DNA of 64,000 bases, taken from positions 281,144 to 345,143 of the forward strand of contig JAIWNE010000026.1 in NCBI GenBank assembly GCA_025331445.1. Reading direction: 5' to 3'. Below, piece by piece: positions 1 through 14,478 of the stretch. The notes beneath the pieces are model-generated. The model saw only the letters and a program-made list of their open reading frames with translations, did no database searches and was not told the DNA's origin. Position 1 is the first letter of the stretch; the number at the start of each line of letters is the position of its first letter. A program made the position numbers and the translations under genes. The DNA comes from Blakeslea trispora (Eukaryota > Mucoromycota > Mucoromycetes > Mucorales > Choanephoraceae).

Positions 1-826
1 ACTATGTCCACTTGTTTAATACAATTAATTCTCTTGTCTGATGAACTTGCCTCCAATCAAAACGCTAGAAGGCATCCAAATTTAATCCGCCAAATGCATA
101 GCTTAAATTAATAACAAAATATTTGATACTGATTGGATAAAGGGCCCAAAGCCAATATGCGCCAAGAATCTATTTGGTAAAGCTGTTCTTATTTTAGCAC
201 ACTTGACAAAATATCATCTTTATATTGTATTCCAAGTGGATCTTGAAAACGATGCTATAAACTTTAGGCAGTAATTAATGTACGTATCGGAAGAGTCGAC
301 CGGAGGAGTTTCAGCACAGCTTTAACAAAGGGCTAGACTCTCTCTCACTCAGACCCCCTTCCGTACCTTATAGTTATGCTGCTTATGGCTCCAAGGAATT
401 GCAATCGCTTGTTCTGTTTTTTTCTTATTGTAGCAACAAACTCTAGAAAAAAAAAAAAAAAAAAAAAAAAAAAGGTCACTTGGTTTTTTTTTTTGCCACA
501 ATCTGTTTTCTAGAGGCATCAATAGAATAAAGCAATAAAAAAGAAAAATGTAGCTAGCTATTTTAAAATGAGGAGCTATCTAATCTTTGTTCACAGCTGG
601 GAGACTAAACCTTAAATAGCACTTGTTGTGCTGCTTTTTTTTTTTTGAAAATTGCTCTTAATTCAACTCAGCAATATCTGTAATCATAAGCTATAAGGCC
701 TTAAGGGTATCTTACCTTACATCCATCGAAACTCTCTTTGTCTTTTTAGTTTAAGAAGTCTCTTGATGAGGAATGAGGGAGCTACATTTGTCTGCAATAG
801 CGACGAAAAAGAAAATGCTTTGCTTG
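1..826. other. AT-rich non-coding stretch
   Basis: I see no supportable gene here. The stretch contains long A and T homopolymers, including an uninterrupted A run near 448-473, and many in-frame stops in all frames. Confidence 0.6.
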
Positions 827-1159
827 CTAATTGCACCAGGCTTGATGTTTGTCAGTGTCATACATTTTTGATAGACATCTTGGCATGTGCTTCCAGTCAT
901 CAGAACCACTCAGCTTGTAATTTGAAGGCAAAGTGATTTTAGATGCAAGCTGTTTTTCGTAATAGCATAGAGATGTCTTGATTTCAAGCAGTAACTTGTA
1001 ACTACCGATAAACTTGTTATCTACCTTGAGCATCAATTCATCCCCCCCTGTTTCACTACAAGTAAGGTCAAGAAGAAGAAGAAGAAAGGTTGCCAAAAGG
1101 AGAGCAAAACCAATCTCTTTTTTTTGTTGAGGGGAGATGATTGATCTGAGGAGAAACAT
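827..1159 (-). CDS. Hypothetical small protein with N-terminal hydrophobic segment
   Basis: A 110-residue single-exon frame. Residues about 17-34 form a hydrophobic stretch (FALLLATFLLLLLDLTC) that could be a signal peptide or anchor. The rest is mixed polar sequence with four further cysteines and ends in AWCN. I recognise no family. There is no clear TATA box or partner gene, and the flanks are low-complexity. It could be a small secreted protein or a chance frame in AT-rich DNA. Confidence 0.25.
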   Translation of the reverse strand: MFLLRSIISPQQKKEIGFALLLATFLLLLLDLTCSETGGDELMLKVDNKFIGSYKLLLEIKTSLCYYEKQLASKITLPSNYKLSGSDDWKHMPRCLSKMYDTDKHQAWCN

Positions 1160-1267
1160 TTTGTTTTTTAAAAAAACTTAAATTCTGTTCAGATTCATTT
1201 TACAAGCAGAGGGAGGGTTTTCATAAATCATGGATCTGATCTAGCTTTCATTTAAAGATATGCACAC

Positions 1268-1306
<39 letters not shown>

Positions 1307-3215
1307 GGAGATTTCTTTTTTATCAAGAAGAGGCGTGAACATTTAATACGTTTCTTGGCAAACGCCATTTTTTTTAAAAAAAAAAAAAGACATTTCAGTT
1401 TTACTAAAAATTCAAGACCGTGAATAGCCTGAAAAAAAAAAAAAAAAAAGAAAGGAAAACTTCACTTTATTTATGTAACCACTGTTAATTACAATGCTTT
1501 ATTTGTCTGAATTTTCCTTGTTAACAAGAAACATTCTGTTTTCCATAAACTTTGCTGCGTAAGACCTAAGAAAGCTTGGTCTGGATAACTTGGGCTTTGG
1601 GTAGCGCAAATATGATCAAATCAAACTAAACCCTCTCAAGTTCTACAGGTCCGATTCAATAGTTCTTTCTGAGAAACACATTGTGCGCACTTGCCACTTT
1701 ACTTTTTTTTTTTCTTCTTTTCTTTTTTTTTTTTTTTTATTTCATATGCAACTCTACCTTGTCTTTTTCATCACTAGAAAAAAAAAGAAATGCTATAGCT
1801 ACAAGGGAAAAAAATCGATAGTCCGATTATTGCGACTTGAGCCTAAATGTATATATAAAAAAAAATTTAGTCCTCAAATTTACCGGGGGCAAAAGTGTCT
1901 GTGTAATTCGGTTGATGTGGTACATTGTGTTCATAGTAAAATATTTGTAGCTTGCACTCAGCTTGTTCCCCGCTACCCTAAAAATAGACGATGGACGATC
2001 CCAAACTGACAAGAGGAAAAAAGTGTACCATAAATCTTGTAAAGGGAGCACAATCTAAGCAATGGCACATGTTTGTCATATACAAAAAAGAAGATTGAGT
2101 CCGCTATTTTATTGATTGTAAAGATTTTAGTGCTATGATTTTGAGTTTAGTGATATACAATAGCGTGTATCATGTCGTGAGCAAATAAGACTGTGCATTC
2201 ATCTAAAACGAAATGATCTACAGTACACGCTTTTTTTTTATTTTGTCATGTTTCCGGATACTTTCACCTTGGTTACAGAACTTGTAATCTATCCCGAAAT
2301 CAGAGTAAATCTTTGCCCTTTCTTTCTTTCAATTGGTTAAAGCACATTAAAAAAAAATACAGAAAATGGGCTAGTCTTTTTAACAGTTTTACCTTGAAAC
2401 AAGAGATTGTTTCTTTTTTTTTTTTTTTTGCTAGAATTTGTTCTAATGCCATTTTAAATGAATCTTAGGGAGAATGAAAGAAAACTAGCATAATCAATCA
2501 TGATTCAATCGGCGACATAAGTGCCTGTCCTTTTTTTTTTTATTCATTCAGCCTTATTTTCGGTCCTTGTAATTGATTTCGTAACTGTATTTATAGATTC
2601 AACTTACCTTAAAGAGAAAATGAAACAGAAAAAAAAAAGGTTTTTTAAAGAAAATAGAGGGGTCAAATAAAACAAAAGGTGTTGTGTATATTTTGTGTCT
2701 TGCAAACAAAATGAAGGAGAGAAGAATAAGCGAAAGAAAAAGTAATGGCTCCCTGGAAGCGTGATAGCCCTATATTTGGAATTCTCGCTAGTAAAATGAT
2801 GTACAACTTGTTTAAAGAGAGAAAAAAAAAAAAAAACGCATGTCAGGTCCAGATCAATTTTGATTCAGTGTAACATAGTAACCTATACAGGTTATTTTGA
2901 CCATATCTATTCGATGAATAAACCTAATAAAGTGCTTTTAAATTCGAATGAACACTGCAATAAATAGCCCAAAATAAGAAAAACATCATTTCGTTTAGAA
3001 CTCCATTTATTTTTTTACCATTGGACTTCTTTATAGAAATGAATCTAAATTTTCTTAATCCGATAACGTCTATAAATACGTTGTCCATTTGCTCAATTCC
3101 TTTTTTTTTTTCTCATCTTTTTTCCCTTTAATCTTTTCGACACTCTTTCCTCTCTTTCTCCAATCACTCTCATTTAATCTTTTTTCTTAGAATTTTAGAA
3201 CAGTAAAAAACAAAA
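1160..3215. other. Intergenic, low-complexity, upstream of chitin deacetylase
   Basis: About 2 kb rich in poly(A)/poly(T), including a T run of more than 30 bases near 1271-1303. Short frames here are T-tract translations without domain character. The last 150 bp is a pyrimidine-rich leader to the chitin deacetylase. Confidence 0.55.
3071..3078 (+). promoter_or_regulatory. TATA box of the chitin deacetylase gene
   Basis: TATAAATA lies about 140 bp upstream of the ATG at 3216. It is followed by a T/C-rich stretch and an A-rich start context (CAAAAATGG), a normal fungal promoter layout. Confidence 0.5.
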
Positions 3216-4463
3216 ATGGTTTGGAAAATTGCCCTCGTTTCAGCTGCTGCCTTAGCCAGTGTCAATGCCGTCACCACCAACTACACTAGTACAACTGACC
3301 CCACCAAAATCACCATCCCTCAGATTCCTCAAACTACTTCTCACGACCCTGCTCAACAATGTACTTACTACAACTCTCCCTACAGTATTGCCCCTACTGA
3401 ATGGCCCTCTACTTGGACCATTGCTACCTCCAACGGTATGAACACCTCTACTGAATTCCAAGCTTTGTACAAGTCTATCGACTGGTCCAAGGCCCCTAAC
3501 ATTGCTGTCAGAAAGCTCAGCGCTACCACTGGTGGCCTCGACATGACCGGTTATGATTCTGCCTCTGACCCTGACTGTTGGTGGTCTGTCTCTCAATGTA
3601 AGACTCCCAAGCTTGCCAATGTCAACGCTGATCTTTACACTTGTCCTGAGCCTGATGTCTGGGGTTTGACTTTCGATGATGGTCCCAACTGTTCTCACAA
3701 TGCTTTCTATGACTATTTGGAAGACCAAAAGCTGAAGGCCTCTATGTTCTACATTGGTTCCAACGTTGTTAACTGGCCCTACGGTGCTCTCCGTGGTGTT
3801 AAGGATGGTCACCACATCGCTGGTCACACCTGGTCTCACCAATTGATGACTACCTTGACTAACGAAGAAGTCCTTGCTGAACTCTACTACACCCAAAAGG
3901 CCATCAAGCATGTTACTGGTTTGACTCCCAAGTACTGGCGTCCTGCTCAAGGTGATTTGGATGATCGTGTCCGTTGGATTGCCACTCAACTTGATTTAAC
4001 TGCTATTATCTGGAACTTGGATACTGATGATTGGGCTGCTGGTACTGTTGCTGGCGTCACCAAGGAAACTGTCAACCAACACTATGAAGACTTTATCCAA
4101 ATGGGTGCTAACGGTACTTTCTCTCAATCTGGTAACATTGTCTTGTCTCACGAAATTAACAACATGACCATGGACTTCTTCATGAAGCACTATCCTCAAA
4201 TCAAGAAGTCTTACAAGCACGTTTTGGATGTTGCCACCTGTATGAACATTACCAACCCTTACGTTGAATCCACTGTCACTTTCCCTACTTTCGAACAAGC
4301 TGTCGGTGGTTCCTCTGATAAGTCCTCTGCTAAGGCCTCTGCCTCTGGTTCTGTTACTGCTAATGCTTCTAAGGCTGCTGCTACCAGCGCTGCTAGCCCC
4401 GCCCAAATCCTTAACGGTCCTCTCTTCATTGCTGCCCTCTTTGGTCTTTTCGTTCTTGCCTAA
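3216..4463 (+). CDS. Chitin deacetylase (carbohydrate esterase family 4), secreted, GPI-type
   Basis: Single exon, 415 aa. This is a polysaccharide deacetylase of the NodB/CE4 family that removes N-acetyl groups from chitin to give chitosan, a major wall polymer in Mucorales. A signal peptide covers residues 1-18. The catalytic motifs are TFDDGP (about 152-157, catalytic base plus metal Asp), HTWSH (about 204-208, metal His pair), RPAQGD (about 242), DTDDW (about 269) and LSHE (about 310). Several N-glycosylation sequons are present. The C-terminus is a Ser/Ala-rich linker followed by a hydrophobic tail (LFIAALFGLFVLA), typical of GPI attachment. Strongly biased, C-ending codons suggest high expression. 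The absence of introns is unusual for this window. Confidence 0.95.
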   Translation: MVWKIALVSAAALASVNAVTTNYTSTTDPTKITIPQIPQTTSHDPAQQCTYYNSPYSIAPTEWPSTWTIATSNGMNTSTEFQALYKSIDWSKAPNIAVRKLSATTGGLDMTGYDSASDPDCWWSVSQCKTPKLANVNADLYTCPEPDVWGLTFDDGPNCSHNAFYDYLEDQKLKASMFYIGSNVVNWPYGALRGVKDGHHIAGHTWSHQLMTTLTNEEVLAELYYTQKAIKHVTGLTPKYWRPAQGDLDDRVRWIATQLDLTAIIWNLDTDDWAAGTVAGVTKETVNQHYEDFIQMGANGTFSQSGNIVLSHEINNMTMDFFMKHYPQIKKSYKHVLDVATCMNITNPYVESTVTFPTFEQAVGGSSDKSSAKASASGSVTANASKAAATSAASPAQILNGPLFIAALFGLFVLA

Positions 4464-7400
4464 TCAGATTTATGTATTAAATATATCTTCTATATTTTAC
4501 CTTTTTTTTAAAAACGTTGTATAAATGAGAAAAAGTAAAATGATATCCTATCTCACACACTTGTATACCTTTTGTATTTCTTTTTCTTTAAAGCTTGATG
4601 CAATCTATAAAAAAAAATAACTTACTTGCTGTGCGAATTATTAATTATTTGGAAATTTGTGTAATTCAGATGTTGTACTCCATTAATAATTTCTTTGTTA
4701 TGTTACAATTAGCCTTATAAGTAAGAGGTTTAAATACGAGAAACAAATTTTATCCTCTCAAGGCAAAAAAAAAACGACAGTTCAATCTAATGTCTATTTG
4801 ATAGATTGACTTTTGAGTCAATTACATAGGAGAGAGGCAGTTAGGTTAAAATTCTTCTTTGTGTATCAAGGTTTTAATTTCTATTTAGACAACAATCATC
4901 CACTGGATTAGTTCCTGACGAATCAAATAAACAAAAGACAGTTTGCAGGAAAATCGACTAAGGTAAATGTTCATAATGCAGTGGCTCTAAACTCACTGGA
5001 TTTCCAAAGATTTCGCCTAATTCTTTGTGCTCTTTTGGGCATTTATTCAAGGCAAGATTTCCCAAAAATAACAAAATTAATTGAAATTGGTTATCATTAA
5101 CCTTGATAGTAATTTTCCAGCGCAAACAATAACATAAACGTTTTATGTGGTAGCAATTGTCTAGTATATGCTGAATACTTGGGCGCTTCTTGATGTAAAG
5201 TTGTTTAGCTGGCATATTCTACCAATATATACAGAAGATGTGTATTAGAAGGTATGAGTTGATAGGCTTTTGAGACCTACAGATGATCAATTTGCTATGG
5301 TTAGTGCGTGTTTCTATAGCATCTTATTTTATTGGTTGGATTTATTTGATTTTCTTATTGTTCATTCAGTTACTTTAACACATCTGTGGAACCAAAGCTC
5401 TTAGCATTTACTCGCTCTATAGTTTACAAAACAAGCCTTTCCATTCTTTTGACGATCGATTACTCGCGGACTCAATTGTAAAGAGTTACGCTTATCAACC
5501 CTTGTTGCTATCACTGTCAAGTATTTTCTAAAGATTCTCTTTTCAAAATGAAATGATCAACAAGCACTAGACAGTAACGTTGTGCTTGAGTTTGATTTCG
5601 CAATATGCGTCATATCTGATATAATCAAAGATGTTGTTTCAATTGCTTGGCTAAAGCATACAAAGGAAATTTTTATCGCTGCGACCCTAACAATGACACT
5701 GACATGTCACTTTACCTTGTCTCAAAAAATATACTTGGTGTCCATATTACTAATGTAGTACCAAAACAAAACTACAACGATAGCCATACTATTGAGTAAA
5801 GAACATTTGAGGATTCGTAAATCTCAAAAAAAAAAAAAAAAAAGCTATAGAAAAGTTAGTCTTTTAAAGAGCCTGCCAATTGCAGTGTTTCGATAAACTA
5901 AATTCTCGAACGATATGATCTCAAACAACAAACTTCTATGGACGCTAAAAAAAAAGAAATTATATATCCCATCAATATAACTGCAGAGGAGTCATTTAGA
6001 AGAGAATCGTTTTAATAAAGAGGTGCAACATAAAAGTTGCTGTATAAGGATCAAGCACTTTCAGCACTTTTTATTTTCGAATTTGCTTTAATCTCTGATT
6101 TCTTGTTTGACGTACTATACGAGTCTCGGAGGTACCAATCAATCTTGAGAGGTTTTTTACCAGGAGTTTTCTTTACTCAACAGGATTTCAAATCTGAAGA
6201 CATCATTAGCCAAAATATGGAAAATAACTGCCCCCCCCCCATATCTCACAGCTTTTGGCTTATCGAGGTTTGATGCTCAAGAATGTTGGAATTTTTAAGC
6301 TTGCAGGTATGCTAAGGATATAGAAAAGGCTTCCTGTTATGGTATTTGCAAGCAATGTCTTAGCCTGTGGTGATCAATACAGCAGCAGACTATTGTTTGT
6401 GAATGAAAGCGTTTATAACGATTATCAATGCCAAGTTTAGAAAGAGAAGTATGAATCCTTTCTGAGCCGTATTATCTATGTCAAGCAAAGTGATAAGAGG
6501 CACTGTCAACGACGAGCGATTGTTTTTTTAAAGATTTGATCATTCAATCTGCAATGGTTTTAGACGCGACATAATTGGATGGTATTGTTTTTTTCTTACC
6601 TGTTGTAGCTTGTCATTAAAATAGCTGCGATACTATATCTTTGAGAACAGGCATTCTTTCAGACATTTCGCTTTTATGTAACACTTGGTTTCAAAGTAGA
6701 AGAGCGAGAAATTTCATGCACCCATAGACATGAAGCAGCATATAACTAACACGGAGGCTACATGTCTAAACAGATCAAATCATTTTCTCCTTTTTAGATC
6801 ATGTCTGCAGTTTAACATAACTTGAACTAAAAGCCAGCTTTTGAGTCAGTGCATACAACTTGTACTCTATAGTATATGGGCAATATCAACTTTTTTTTTT
6901 TGTATCTAAAGACTATTCCAGTAGATCTTGTTTCATTAAAGATAAAGATCCTTTCAAATGTTCTTGTCATATGCGAAAGAGAAAAGACCAAGTCAAGATT
7001 ATCTTTATAAAGCAGGTATCCAAGTGTTTACAGTCTGTTCAATATCAGCCATCTTGTTTGTCGTACAAGAAAGCATTCAACCACTTTATTTGGTATCCAT
7101 TTTGGAGGTGGACATTTATTTCTATTTGTGATAGTCATCTAGGTGAGCTAGTTATACGAACGTTTGCTGTTTCCATGCCATTTGTCTCACGTGTAGTCAT
7201 GGCAAATGTTGGCTATATGTGGGTGATATTGCATCAAGAAAAGAAGAAGAAACACCTGTTTTTTTTTCTTGTTAGCAAGCGGTAGGCTAATTTTGGAGAA
7301 AATCAGGTACACGATCAAACTTTAAAAACAACGATTCTTTTTTTTTTTCTCATCTTCAACCTATATAAACTTGAAAATGACTATAAGAAAAAAGATGAGG

Positions 7401-8020
7401 CTTGATTACTGTGATATAGGCTTAGATAAAGAAAAAAAATGGAATCAAAGAAGGGCTTTATGATGAATGACCAGTGAGCTTGGTTATCATAGTATTGCAT
7501 ATACTTGGCTGATGATCAATTTCAAGTATAGAGAAGTTGGACCGGCAAATAAATGATACCATTTCTCTATTGTTGTTTTCTATCATCTAAGCTATAGGTT
7601 GCTGTCTCCGATTCTAGTGTTATTTGAGACATTGTTAACTTTCCCTTTTTCCGATCTTTGTTCTTTTGATAGTGTAATTTAATTTAATTTTTTCTCAGGC
7701 AAAATTATATCAGAGTTTCCTTTTTTGAGTGCTGGTTTAAAAATAAAATACCCAATCAGTGTGCACTTTGCTAAAAACAATGGCTGCTAGTTATGGAAAT
7801 TGAAACGACGTCAATGGTTATCATCGGCCAGAACACCACACTTGTCATGGCATACAAAAAAAAAAAAAAATTAAACCAATCAAAGTTAAAAATAATCATG
7901 ATCTGTTGTACACACGCATTAAAGGGCATTTATTGAATCATGTATAAAAAGTGCAACTTCATCTTTTTTTTTTTTTACTTTTTCTTCTTCTTTTACTCTA
8001 TTCCTTCTTTCTTTCAAAAT
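4464..8020. other. Intergenic region, no supportable gene
   Basis: About 3.5 kb without a convincing gene. Short frames (minus 4958-5215; plus 6037-6273 and 6860-7285) show no domain, signal peptide or splice pattern I can defend. Around 5395-5510 a plus-strand reading (NKPFHSFDDRLLADSIVK) vaguely resembles the PF..d..f stretch of hAT transposases. It is too short and isolated to call. Confidence 0.5.
7943..7950 (+). promoter_or_regulatory. TATA-like box for the small Ser-rich gene
   Basis: TATAAAAA lies about 78 bp before the preferred ATG at 8021 and is followed by a T/C tract. The position favours 8021 over the in-frame ATG at 7940, which would lie upstream of the box. Confidence 0.45.
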
Positions 8021-8404
8021 ATGTCTTATACCTCCAAATTTACAGAACGATTTGATATTGACACATCAGACGTTTTCTTTCGAGAACTCTCAGGTTCGCC
8101 ACCATCCCCACGAAGCAAGTCAATGATCTATTCTTCTGCCTACCTGAATACATCCAATGATTCTAACCTAAGTGATCAAATACCAACAAGGCCACTGTCA
8201 GTACCCAATCTTGCCAATTCTGTACAACCCATTGCCATTCCAAAGAAATCCAAGAGCGTCATGATAGACGAAATAGACCTCAGCCCATCCTCTGCCAAAC
8301 CCCATGATGCCATAGCCAATAAGTTCAAGCAACTCATCAGTAGTTTATCAAAGAAAAAGCATCCTACATCTTCTGTGAAATCAACCATCTCAACCAAATT
8401 CTGA
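8021..8404 (+). CDS. Ser-rich small protein of unknown function
   Basis: Single exon, 127 aa, starting MSYTSKFTERFD. I chose the ATG at 8021 because the 27 codons upstream in frame are an F-rich translation of the promoter pyrimidine tract. The protein is hydrophilic and rich in Ser and Pro, with clusters such as SGSPPSPRSKS and basic runs (PKKSKS, SKKKHP). This suggests a disordered, phosphorylatable protein. I see no catalytic motif, membrane segment or signal peptide and do not recognise the family. A (GT)n microsatellite follows in the 3' flank near 8449-8464. Confidence 0.6.
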   Translation: MSYTSKFTERFDIDTSDVFFRELSGSPPSPRSKSMIYSSAYLNTSNDSNLSDQIPTRPLSVPNLANSVQPIAIPKKSKSVMIDEIDLSPSSAKPHDAIANKFKQLISSLSKKKHPTSSVKSTISTKF

Positions 8405-8732
8405 TAGATTCCCCCCACTTGTATATTTTTTTCTAGATTTAGCCCTATGTGTGTGTGTGTGTGTATAGTTTTATTGTTTAATTGTTTATAAATACCCTTT
8501 CTTCTATTATGAAATTGTGTTTCCATAATTTAAAAATAGAATTAAAACCTTGATTTGTTGCTATGATTTATAATGCATACCGCATAAAGTTATTATTTAT
8601 TTTAAAGTGTCTACAAAGTTGTATAGAAATAATCTACAAGAGGGTGAAAAGGAAAATATGTAAAAAGAAAAAGAGTTGAGGAGGGTGGAATATTTAAACA
8701 GAAATGTTATGCGTTAATGAAATGAAAGTTTC

Positions 8733-11035
<2,303 letters not shown>

Positions 11036-12413
11036 TTTTGATTGTAAAGAAAATGTTCAAGAAAAAAAAAGAATAGAATAGAAAATGAAGCGAAACCCTT
11101 TTATAATGCCAGGTACCTTACAAAAAAATCTTTGCCGGGGTTGACTTTAGAAACGGGTCTAATATTTTTTTTTTGTATCCAAAAAAATGCGATGGTTACT
11201 CAGTCGTAGCCAATCTGGTTGGTTGAAATCCAAAAAATAATGCTAGAAAATGCCATTAGATTCTAACTCGGTGTCGGAATTTTAAACGTTTCTGAGACTA
11301 TTGTCAAAAAATGAAAAGTACAATGGGTTTGTCTGTTTTCCTTTGAAATAATTAGGAAAACCAATGCAAGTATATGCTACTTCATCTGTTTTACTAAAGC
11401 AATGGGCTCTCTTATTCTGCTTGCATGGATAGAATTGGACGATGAAGCGCGACACTGGATTTTGTGCATGTAATTGGTGTTACGAGCAACCAGGCTGCCG
11501 AATTGAATTGTATATCAGTGATATTTATCAAGGTCTTTGATACATTAGAATTCACACAAGTCAAACTGTCGAAGCATGCGTAATATTTGTGTAATTGATG
11601 GGATAGATATTTGAGGCATTCAAACAGCAATTAAAGAGGATGGCTTGATGGCTTTTTTTGGTTTCGGATACTCAGTAATAGAGAGATAGTCTATTGCTTA
11701 TAGTCTTGTAGTTTATCCAATAGGTCTTATGTCTAATTATACCATGTAAACCCTGATTATGAACAACAAAGCTATTTTAATTGCTCGTGTGCGTTTCTTT
11801 AAAATTCCTTTTTGATTGATTGATTGATTGAAATTATACACTGATACTGCGTAGTACATTATGAAGGATTCTGATATTAGCAATATATCGTTTGGGGACA
11901 GTCGTCGATGGATTTTGTGCTTAATCAAACAAGACGTTTCAATTCAAACACACAAGAGAATTGAGCGATGTTATCAACCAACTGAAAGAATGCCATCCAC
12001 AATCCAATTGATGAATTTATTGGCTTTAGTTAGCTTATGTACTCATGATGAAAAACAAAGAGATCCCGAGAGAGTCGATGAACCAAGGCTGCTGATAGTG
12101 TTTTTGTTCCTGAAGAGTATGTTCATTCTGTTCAGAGAGAAAAATCAAGATTGTCTCATGCTAATAGTGTATTCCTAGCATGACCATCCTGTACTACCTC
12201 AAAACACAATACAGTGTATCGATCAGCGATCACCCATTCTTTCTATGCAGAGAGCGTACTTTCAAAACAAAGAGAGAGGGGAAATACACATGTATTCCAT
12301 TTGCAGTTTGAGATTGCTTAAAATGAAGACAGCAGACATAACAAAACAGACGGATATTATATTAAAACACAATGAACAAGAAAAAAATAAACAAAAAAAA
12401 AGGAAAAGCAGCA
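11036..12413. other. Intergenic between mtHsp70 and PNP
   Basis: It contains the Hsp70 promoter side (11036-11300, T-rich leader) and the PNP 3' flank. Frames at minus 11412-11630 and plus 11861-12178 have no recognisable domain and no splice support, so I leave them uncalled. Confidence 0.5.
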
Positions 12414-13470
12414 TTAAATATTGGCAGAAGCAAGCAAATCAGCAAAGCGAGTGACCATACGTTGCATATCACCAGATCGTTTGGCACTTGTTTCCAAGAC
12501 TTCAGCATGATTAGCAAAAGTCTTTTCAGTGTCTTCTTCGGTATCTTCTTCGGTAGACAGACCCATCTCTCTCAAAACTTCCAACTTTGCATCCTTGCCT
12601 CGAGCTGTGATGACTGCATTCGTAACCAAACTGATACCCAATACCTTCACACCAGCATGACGAGCAACCACAGTTTCAGGGATAGTGGACATGCCTACAA
12701 CATCGGCACCAATCGAAGCCAAGTAACGAGCTTCTACACGAGTTTCAAAACTAGGACCAGATACCATACAGTATACACCTTCACGAATATCATCTTGAGC
12801 AATGCCAACCTCAAAGGCGGCCTTGAAGGCAATCTTACGGAGAGCGTATGTGTATGCGTCAGAGACGGCAGGGAAACGAGGGCCGAAGGATTCAAGATTG
12901 GGTCCCATCAGAGGATGATTACCTACCATACCAGGAAGAGAAAGATGGTCATTGATGATCATCAAGTCACCCACCTTGTGTTGAGGTTGAAGACCACCAC
13001 AGGCGTTAGTGACAACAAGATACTTGATACCCAAAAGGACCATGACACGGACAGGCAAAGTAACTTGTTGCATAGACCAGCCTTCATAGTAGTGAAAGCG
13101 ACCAACCATGCAAACGGTAGGTGTACGAGCTTCACCTAAGTGACCGAAAACAAGCTTACCAGCATGACCAGCCACTTTTTTTTTAAAAAGCAATAAACGT
13201 TAACCTTCTGCTCCTTTCTCTCATGCTTATACATAATGAGACTAAATCAAAGCATAACAGATCAACGCATGCCTTACCTGTACTAGAAACAAATCCAGGA
13301 ATATCCTTGTATGAGAATTCGACCTTTGTCTTTTCATCCAAAGTGTCAACAAGACCACCTAAACCTGAGCCACAAATAATACCAAGATCAATATTTTGGA
13401 ATTCTTGAGGCAAGTTGGCGCGAAGATATTCAGCACTGGATGTGTAAGTTGCTTCAGTGATAGTAGCCAT
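12414..13470 (-). CDS. PNP1: Purine nucleoside phosphorylase
   Basis: Two exons, 13470-13278 and 13174-12414, 317 aa. It catalyses phosphorolysis of inosine and guanosine to the base and ribose-1-phosphate in purine salvage, as the trimeric (mammalian-type) class in the cytosol. Motifs in order: IICGSGLGGL (phosphate loop, about 32-41), VAGHAGKLVFG across the splice junction, GRFHYYEGW, VVTNACGGL, VSGPSFETR, VGMSTIPE and LVTNAV (base-binding Asn). The intron follows a split Val codon and restores the family phrase STVxGHAG, which fixes the junction. An acidic Glu/Thr-rich insert (TEEDTEEDTEK) near the C-terminus is a local oddity. Confidence 0.95.
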
Positions 13471-14478
13471 TGTAGTTCGTGTACGAAAAAAAAAAGGGAA
13501 AAAGGGGGAGGGAAAAAAAATATTTTTAAAAAAAAGAAAAAAAAATGCTTTAAATCATTTTTTAAATGACAGCAATTTTGACAACCTTATCTAACAGCAG
13601 CCTTTCTTTTGACCGAGTTGAAGTAATGTACATATATAGACATACAGTAGTAGTAGTAGCTACTCATTATGGTAGTACATAACAGAGACAATAGGTTCGA
13701 TAGTAAAGGGGAACATAAACTTGATGTCATCAAATTTTTTCCCTTCAAAAAATAGAGGCTATTTTCGCTTGCGTGTGTTCAACCTTGATATCAGGGCCAG
13801 CTTGACAGACCAATGAAAATGCACAAAGAGGATTTCTCACGGTATCTTTTATGCTGATAAACAGTAATTCAGCAAGAGAGAGAAAACAACCAATAGGTAC
13901 ATCGTTTGTGGTGATTGCCTCGCTTGATATTTCTGATGTGTTGCTTTGATAAAAAGAAAGAAAAAGACAAGATTGATTTACATGATTCAAGACTTTTTTG
14001 CATTAAAAATGTATAGATAAAAAAGAGCTCCTAAGCTAATGATTCATCCTGGACTTCGGACCATATATAATAAGGCGAACAGCTTTTGTTTTGAGTGTCT
14101 TTGAAGATTGCCTTTCTTCTTTTATAACTTCACTTCAAAAGTTCAAATAAAGTGAAAAGAGAGAGAGAAAGTGTGCATGTATATATAAGAGGCAGAAAGG
14201 AGACTATTACTCTATGTTATCCTATTGCTAAGGGTTGATGAACTTTTGTTATTAGAATTTTAAAGAGACCTATAAATCAGTCATTTAATGATCAAAATAA
14301 AGCTGATGGCCTATCAAATGACTTTTTATGCGCACTTTTACTAAGCCTTTTCTTTTTTTTTTTGTTCATTTGGTCATCTGCGTTATGCTTCACTATCAAT
14401 TTAGCTTGTCAAGTCAATGCGTATGGTATCTAAATACAGGTCTTTATTTACAGAATGTATCGCAATCCTTTTATCGGA
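13471..14478. other. Intergenic, PNP promoter and kelch 3' flank
   Basis: About 1 kb with A/T tracts. A minus frame at 13745-13990 (81 aa) has no recognisable content. A TATA-like TATATAATAAG lies near 14062 but I find no gene for it. Confidence 0.45.

Noticed and set aside
1683..2009. 108-aa plus-strand frame
   Set aside because: It starts in a T tract and reads F/K-rich low-complexity sequence with no domain or conserved look.
3252..3989. Long minus-strand frame (245 aa) opposite the chitin deacetylase
   Set aside because: It is an antisense shadow produced by the codon bias of the highly expressed plus-strand gene; the plus strand has all CE4 motifs.
6860..7285. 141-aa plus-strand frame
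   Set aside because: No domain, no codon bias and no splice context; the ends are homopolymer translations.
11036..11300. Heat-shock elements upstream of mtHsp70
   Set aside because: Only scattered GAA/TTC triplets with wrong spacing; no contiguous nGAAnnTTCn array.
12372..13139. 255-aa plus-strand frame over PNP
   Set aside because: Antisense shadow of the PNP second exon.
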